Shown piece after piece: positions 44,337 to 45,711 of a stretch of 45,711 nt of DNA. Below the pieces are notes generated by a model. That model was not told the DNA's origin and did not search any database. It saw only the letters and a list, made by a program, of their open reading frames with translations. Source of the DNA: Empedobacter falsenii (GTDB lineage Bacteria > Bacteroidota > Bacteroidia > Flavobacteriales > Weeksellaceae); contig NZ_JAAGKM010000022.1 of assembly GCF_019308355.1 (NCBI RefSeq), forward strand, positions 1 to 45,711, given 5' to 3'. Position numbers and translations under genes: made by a program. How positions within the stretch are numbered: position 1 is the first letter of the stretch; every line of letters begins with the position of its first letter.

Positions 44337-44404
44337 CATTTGTAGTGGCAATTTTTTATGGTCTGCCGTAGAGACGCTCAACCTTATTATGAGCTATACA
44401 AATG
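44337..44404 (-). promoter_or_regulatory. Guanine-class purine riboswitch aptamer in the purL leader
   Basis: Read on the minus strand from 44404. P1 is CATTTGTA with TACAAATG. P2 is GCTCA with TGAGC. L2 is AATAAGG and L3 has ACCATAAA, keeping the GG and CC that pair loop to loop. P3 is GGCAG with TTGCC. J2/3 is GTCTCTAC, near the consensus GUUUCUAC. J3/1 is ACTA with C at the position of xpt C74, which predicts guanine or hypoxanthine rather than adenine. J1/2 appears one base shorter than usual, and P2 and P3 are short. A run of eight T follows P1 by two bases. Confidence 0.88.
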
Positions 44405-44445
44405 TTGTAAACTTTAAAAACTAAATCACCTTTAAAAGTGAACTG

Positions 44446-44477
44446 CAAAATTAAACATTTTAATTAGTAAAATCAAA
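44446..44477 (-). promoter_or_regulatory. Promoter of the purL leader
   Basis: TTTG (44474-44477), 20-nt spacer, TAATTTTG (44446-44453) on the minus strand. Transcription would start near 44440, about 36 nt before the aptamer and about 228 nt before purL. Confidence 0.85.
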
Positions 44478-44570
44478 TCTAAATCAACAATATTTTATTT
44501 AATTTTTTGGTTAAATATTTTTCTTAAAATTTAAGCATGATTATCAATCAAATGTCCCATTTTACAACAA

Positions 44571-44604
44571 AAAAAATCCTTATCAAAATTGATAAGGATT
44601 TTTC
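44571..44604 (-). terminator. Terminator of the small hypothetical gene
   Basis: Stem AATCCTTATCA (44575-44585) with TGATAAGGATT (44590-44600), followed by a T-run on the minus strand. Confidence 0.85.
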
Positions 44605-44615
44605 GTTTTCCGTAA

Positions 44616-44861
44616 TTATCTTGTAATTGTCAAATCGTATTCGTTATCTGATTCATCATATTTATATGATAATTTCATATTAAAATCTTGCATAAACTTT
44701 TTACAAAATGTTTCTATATTTAATGAATCTGGAAAAGTAGCTTTGTTAACTGTCATAAACAAAGTTGTCCAAATTGTATTGTCTTTAAAAATTGTAGAGA
44801 ATCTTTTCTCCCAATATGTTAAAAACTTTTCTTCTTTTTCATTGATTAATATCTCTTCCAT
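44616..44861 (-). CDS. Hypothetical protein, 81 residues
   Basis: Start ATG at 44861 (MEEILINEKEEKFLTYW). The open frame extends to a TTG at 44888, but that lies inside the -7 box (44886-44893), so it cannot be transcribed as a start. No signal peptide, no known motif; it has a Trp/Phe-rich helical middle (WEKRFSTIFKDNTIWTTLFM) and an acidic C-terminal part (ESDNEYDLTITR). Own promoter and terminator, so a real single gene. Confidence 0.65.
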   Translation of the reverse strand: MEEILINEKEEKFLTYWEKRFSTIFKDNTIWTTLFMTVNKATFPDSLNIETFCKKFMQDFNMKLSYKYDESDNEYDLTITR

Positions 44862-44885
44862 TATACCTACTTTATAAACCAAATA

Positions 44886-44893
44886 CAAATTTA
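44886..44893 (-). promoter_or_regulatory. -7 box of the small hypothetical gene
   Basis: TAAATTTG on the minus strand, 25 nt before the ATG at 44861. It excludes the upstream TTG start. Confidence 0.45.
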
Positions 44894-44971
44894 CAACTAT
44901 TTCTAATCAAAACCATTTTTTCACGAATTATTAACGTTTTCAGCTTCTATCTTTCATTCAAGATTCTCAAA

Positions 44972-44992
44972 CTTAAGATTCGCTTAAGATTC
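44972..44992. repeat. Tandem CTTAAGATTC repeat
   Basis: CTTAAGATTC (44972-44981) recurs at 44983-44992 with an 11-bp period, and a third CAAGATTC lies at 44959. The period is about one helical turn, as for paired regulator sites. Confidence 0.4.
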
Positions 44993-45053
44993 ACTTTACC
45001 ACATCAACAGTTTACTAAATATCAAGACATTTGAACAATAATTTAAAAGCAAA

Positions 45054-45590
45054 ATGTTTACAAATAATTTAAAAGGACGTTACAGTATTTTACTATTTTT
45101 CAGTTCGTTATTTATTCTAATTTCATTTATTTTACGCCTAATTTTTGCGGTTTGGGTAAAAGGTGATTTCGATTGGAATATTGGCTCGTTATTGCACACT
45201 ATTTTTTATGGATTAGTGTACGATATTAGCGTTGTAAGCTGTTTCACGTTATTCTTGTCATTTTATTTTATGATTTTACCCAACAAATTCGTCAATTCAT
45301 TATTTGATCGAATTTTCGTGTATTTCGTTTATACATTGTATTTGGTAATCATTTATTTCACATTTTTTGCCGAAATTACATTTTGGGACGAATTCAAAAG
45401 TCGATTCAATTTTATTGCGGTCGATTATTTAATTTATACGTACGAAGTTGTTAAAAATATTCAAGAATCATATCCATTACCTGTTTTAATTAGCGGAATT
45501 GTTTTAATTACAGGCTTGACAATTTTCGCAACAAAAAAAGGTTACTTCTTTTACAACACATTCCATAACAAACCAAAAACAAGCTGGATA
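45054..45590 (+). pseudogene. 5' part of an LTA-synthase-like sulfatase gene, cut by an IS
   Basis: About 175 residues of membrane protein with five likely transmembrane segments. FWDEFKSRFNFIAVDYLIY and NIQESYPLP match the membrane half of Bacteroidota LTA-synthase-family (alkaline phosphatase superfamily) proteins, which normally exceed 600 residues. The catalytic extracellular part is missing. The frame runs into the IS end and stops at TAA 45594-45596. The gene is therefore disrupted unless the rest continues beyond the window. Its normal product would be an envelope phosphotransferase. Confidence 0.75.
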
Positions 45591-45711
45591 TCCTAACGAA
45601 AGTTCCAGAGTAAGAAAAGGTATATAATACTTATCTTACAATTATGAAAGGAATAAAAAATCATTACGATGCTTCATTTAAATTACGAGCGGTAGAATTG
45701 AGTTATGAAAG
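45585..45711 (+). mobile_element. Left end of an IS3-family insertion sequence (partial)
   Basis: From about 45585 (TGGATATCC) the membrane-protein frame ends and a transposase start appears 59 nt later. The exact boundary and inverted repeat cannot be fixed without the other end. The element continues past the window. Confidence 0.65.
45644..45711 (+). CDS. IS3-family transposase OrfA, N-terminal part
   Basis: 22 codons visible (MKGIKNHYDASFKLRAVEL...). NHYDASFKLRAVELSYE is typical of the helix-turn-helix start of IS3-type OrfA (InsE/transposase_8 family). Cut off by the window end. Confidence 0.75.
   Translation, partial: MKGIKNHYDASFKLRAVELSYE

Noticed and set aside
1-45711. CRISPR array, prophage or toxin-antitoxin module
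   Set aside because: No regular spaced repeats, phage genes or paired toxin and antitoxin ORFs were found.

Overview
The window is AT-rich bacterial DNA that looks like a member of the Flavobacteriia (Bacteroidota), possibly a Weeksellaceae relative such as Empedobacter. No rRNA or other decisive marker is present, so the genus is a guess. The evidence is consistent: many start regions carry the Bacteroidota-type promoter (-33 TTTG, -7 TAnnTTTG) and no Shine-Dalgarno; the PurL, RtcB, RlmF and PurF proteins are of the kinds found in that group; and dispersed palindromic repeats of the 'GTCATcCTGAA' type occur between genes.

Layout. 0.1-2.8 kb: slipin plus RtcB RNA ligase. 2.8-8.4 kb: hemF, three unassigned proteins (two with signal peptides), a non-heme iron oxygenase, a candidate small RNA and a secreted M28 peptidase. 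8.6-16.5 kb: thiolase, accA, dnaB, a small membrane protein, a succinate-semialdehyde-type dehydrogenase, a truncated globin, rbfA and a LolC/E-like permease. 16.5-19.5 kb: an apparent operon of ECF sigma factor, NlpC/P60 lipoprotein and an Omp85-like outer-membrane protein. 19.6-20.0 kb: three identical tRNA-Gln(UUG) genes behind a perfect promoter. 20.1-21.3 kb: a lipoprotein gene split by an in-frame TAA. 21.3-30.4 kb: xpt, guaA, glycerophosphodiesterase, a GNAT enzyme, mtgA, a diheme cytochrome, rlmF, cbpA-cbpM, and a cluster of ADP-ribosylglycohydrolase, VF530-type protein and an unknown protein. 30.4-44.5 kb: the purine block purD, purH, purN, then slyD and a Pif1-like helicase, then purM, purF, purC, purL, all on the minus strand. 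44.6-45.7 kb: a small hypothetical gene and the start of an LTA-synthase-like gene cut off by an IS3-family element that runs off the window.

Working together. PurF, PurD, PurN, PurL, PurM, PurC and PurH cover most of the IMP pathway, GuaA makes GMP and Xpt salvages xanthine. PurE/K, PurB, PurA and GuaB are not in the window. The most notable regulatory object lies in the roughly 230-nt purL leader: a guanine-class purine riboswitch aptamer (C at the position equal to xpt C74), followed at once by a run of eight U, and then a 36-codon upstream ORF whose TGA overlaps the purL ATG. The strand that closes the aptamer helix is repeated twice more downstream (one exact copy, one near copy), which suggests an alternative-pairing switch. 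This riboswitch-uORF-purL arrangement is the best candidate here for something not previously described.
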